Source of the DNA: Arsukibacterium sp.
GTDB lineage: Bacteria > Pseudomonadota > Gammaproteobacteria > Enterobacterales > Alteromonadaceae
Length of the DNA: 64,000 nucleotides
Assembly (NCBI RefSeq): GCF_018402695.1
Contig: NZ_JAGYIM010000011.1
Coordinates: 186,001 to 250,000 of the forward strand
Direction: 5' to 3'
Made by a program: the position numbers and the translations under genes. This document shows positions 63,190-64,000 of this stretch, in pieces (position 1 is the stretch's first letter; the number at the start of each line of letters is the position of its first letter). The notes below the pieces were generated by a model, which worked only from the letters and a program-made list of their open reading frames with translations, was not told where the DNA came from and searched no databases.

Positions 63190-64000
63190 TTATTTTTTAG
63201 CGGATTTTTTGGCCAGTTTTTTAGCTGCCAGTTTACCGGGTTTTTTCTTCTTGCTGCCGATTTTGGCTTCTTTATGCTTTGGCCGCAGACTGTCAATTAC
63301 CCGTCGCTTCAGCTTTTGCTCGGTGTAGCGCTCCACTTTGGCCACCATCGCCATATCGTGCGCTTCTATAAGCGAAATAGCCGTGCCTTTTTTGCCGGCG
63401 CGGCCGGTACGGCCAATCCGGTGGACATAAGTGTCGGCACTACGCGGCATATCGTAGTTAATAACATGGCTGATATCGTCAATATCCAGGCCGCGGGCGG
63501 CAATGTCGGTGGCTATTAACACCGGGACCTGGCCCTGGCTGAAACGCTGTACGGCTTGTAAGCGTTTATCCTGCGGCATTTCGCCCTGTAACCAGCAGCA
63601 TTTAACACCGGCGCTTTCCAGCTGCCCGGTTAAACTGGCCAACCGCTCGCGGGTTTTGACAAAAACGATGGCTTTGGTAACATCCTCCTGCTTCAGGATA
63701 TGGGTTAACAGTGCCACCTTATGGACATTGTCATCGGCCAGATGAAGCCACTGCAAAATTTTGGCTTTTTCTTTGCGTGACGGTACCGCTTCAATTTGTT
63801 CGGGCTCTTTAAGTGCCCGCTCGGCAAAGCGCTCTAATGATAAGCCCTCTAAGGTGGCAGAGAACAGAAACGTCTGGCGCCGCCGCCGGGCTTCCAGCAC
63901 TATCCGGTTCATTTCACCAATAAAGCCCATATCGAGCATCCGGTCGGCTTCATCCAGAATGAGCACTTCTACTTCGTCAGCCTGAAAGCTTTCTTCATCC
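63190..64000 (-). CDS. srmB: DEAD-box RNA helicase SrmB (C-terminal part)
   Basis: 3' part of a DEAD-box helicase; the frame stays open to the window edge, so the N-terminal RecA domain is outside. Visible: motif II as L-D-E-A-D-R-M-L-D-M-G-F, motif III S-A-T, and the second RecA domain with D-I-A-A-R-G-L-D-I, H-R-I-G-R-T-G-R-A-G. After the core comes V-I-D-S-L-R-P-K-H-K-E, a phrasing typical of SrmB, then a Lys-rich tail. SrmB assists early 50S assembly. The name SrmB over RhlE is chosen from that C-terminal segment and is fairly secure. Confidence 0.85.
   Translation of the reverse strand, partial: DEESFQADEVEVLILDEADRMLDMGFIGEMNRIVLEARRRRQTFLFSATLEGLSLERFAERALKEPEQIEAVPSRKEKAKILQWLHLADDNVHKVALLTHILKQEDVTKAIVFVKTRERLASLTGQLESAGVKCCWLQGEMPQDKRLQAVQRFSQGQVPVLIATDIAARGLDIDDISHVINYDMPRSADTYVHRIGRTGRAGKKGTAISLIEAHDMAMVAKVERYTEQKLKRRVIDSLRPKHKEAKIGSKKKKPGKLAAKKLAKKSAKK

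Overview
The window is a stretch of gammaproteobacterial chromosome. Gene content and order (rlmN-pilF-rodZ-ispG-hisS-yfgM-bamB-der; guaB-guaA with xseA divergent; thrL-thrABC) match the Alteromonadales/Chromatiaceae area, and protein style suggests a Rheinheimera/Alishewanella-like aquatic bacterium. That genus-level guess is inference. I see no prophage, insertion sequence, CRISPR array, rRNA or tRNA gene.

Layout. 1-9614: conserved housekeeping block, with the 3' end of rlmN, a type IV pilus lipoprotein fused to LysM domains, rodZ, ispG, hisS, yfgM, bamB and der. 9631-16360: an LdcA-type amino-acid decarboxylase and an RND efflux adaptor/permease pair. 16422-24497: an accessory patch of small secreted proteins, a DUF2157/GDYXXLXY-type membrane pair, a ChaC-like cyclotransferase, a membrane AraC regulator divergent from a DUF2306 protein, an unrecognised two-gene pair and a DUF2442 gene; the part from about 19.8 kb on looks AT-richer than its flanks. 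24554-29344: xseA, guaB, guaA. 29419-32782: mlaA overlapping an MMPL/RND exporter gene. 32878-41236: signalling, with a four-module hybrid histidine kinase, an HDOD protein, rdgC, a second kinase, and a translationally coupled CheY-like / CheC-like / diguanylate cyclase operon. 41254-46898: threonine biosynthesis under a classical leader-peptide attenuator, then ung. 46974-50928: a small DUF3545 gene and a sugar-acid-type cluster (SDR, COG3618 lactonase, acid-sugar dehydratase, class II aldolase-like protein). 51096-54868: a baeRF-type release-factor-like gene and a large SDR-SPW-VKOR membrane fusion. 54999-64000: pgi, tal, a REC-TPR regulator, yaaA, gsk, an exported S66 carboxypeptidase, and the 3' part of srmB.

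How the genes connect. The first block serves envelope assembly, cell shape, isoprenoid precursors and ribosome maturation. guaBA and gsk serve guanine nucleotide synthesis and salvage. thrLABC is readable as a complete attenuation circuit: GAGGTC at 41351 can pair with either of two GACCTC copies, at 41309 or 41386. pgi and tal link glycolysis and the pentose phosphate pathway.

The best candidates for less-described biology are the baeRF plus SDR-SPW-VKOR pair, the kinase/CheY/CheC/GGDEF module lying outside any chemotaxis operon, two unlinked small secreted proteins sharing a C-x4-C core, and the PilF-LysM fusion. All names rest on reading the translations; no database search was run.
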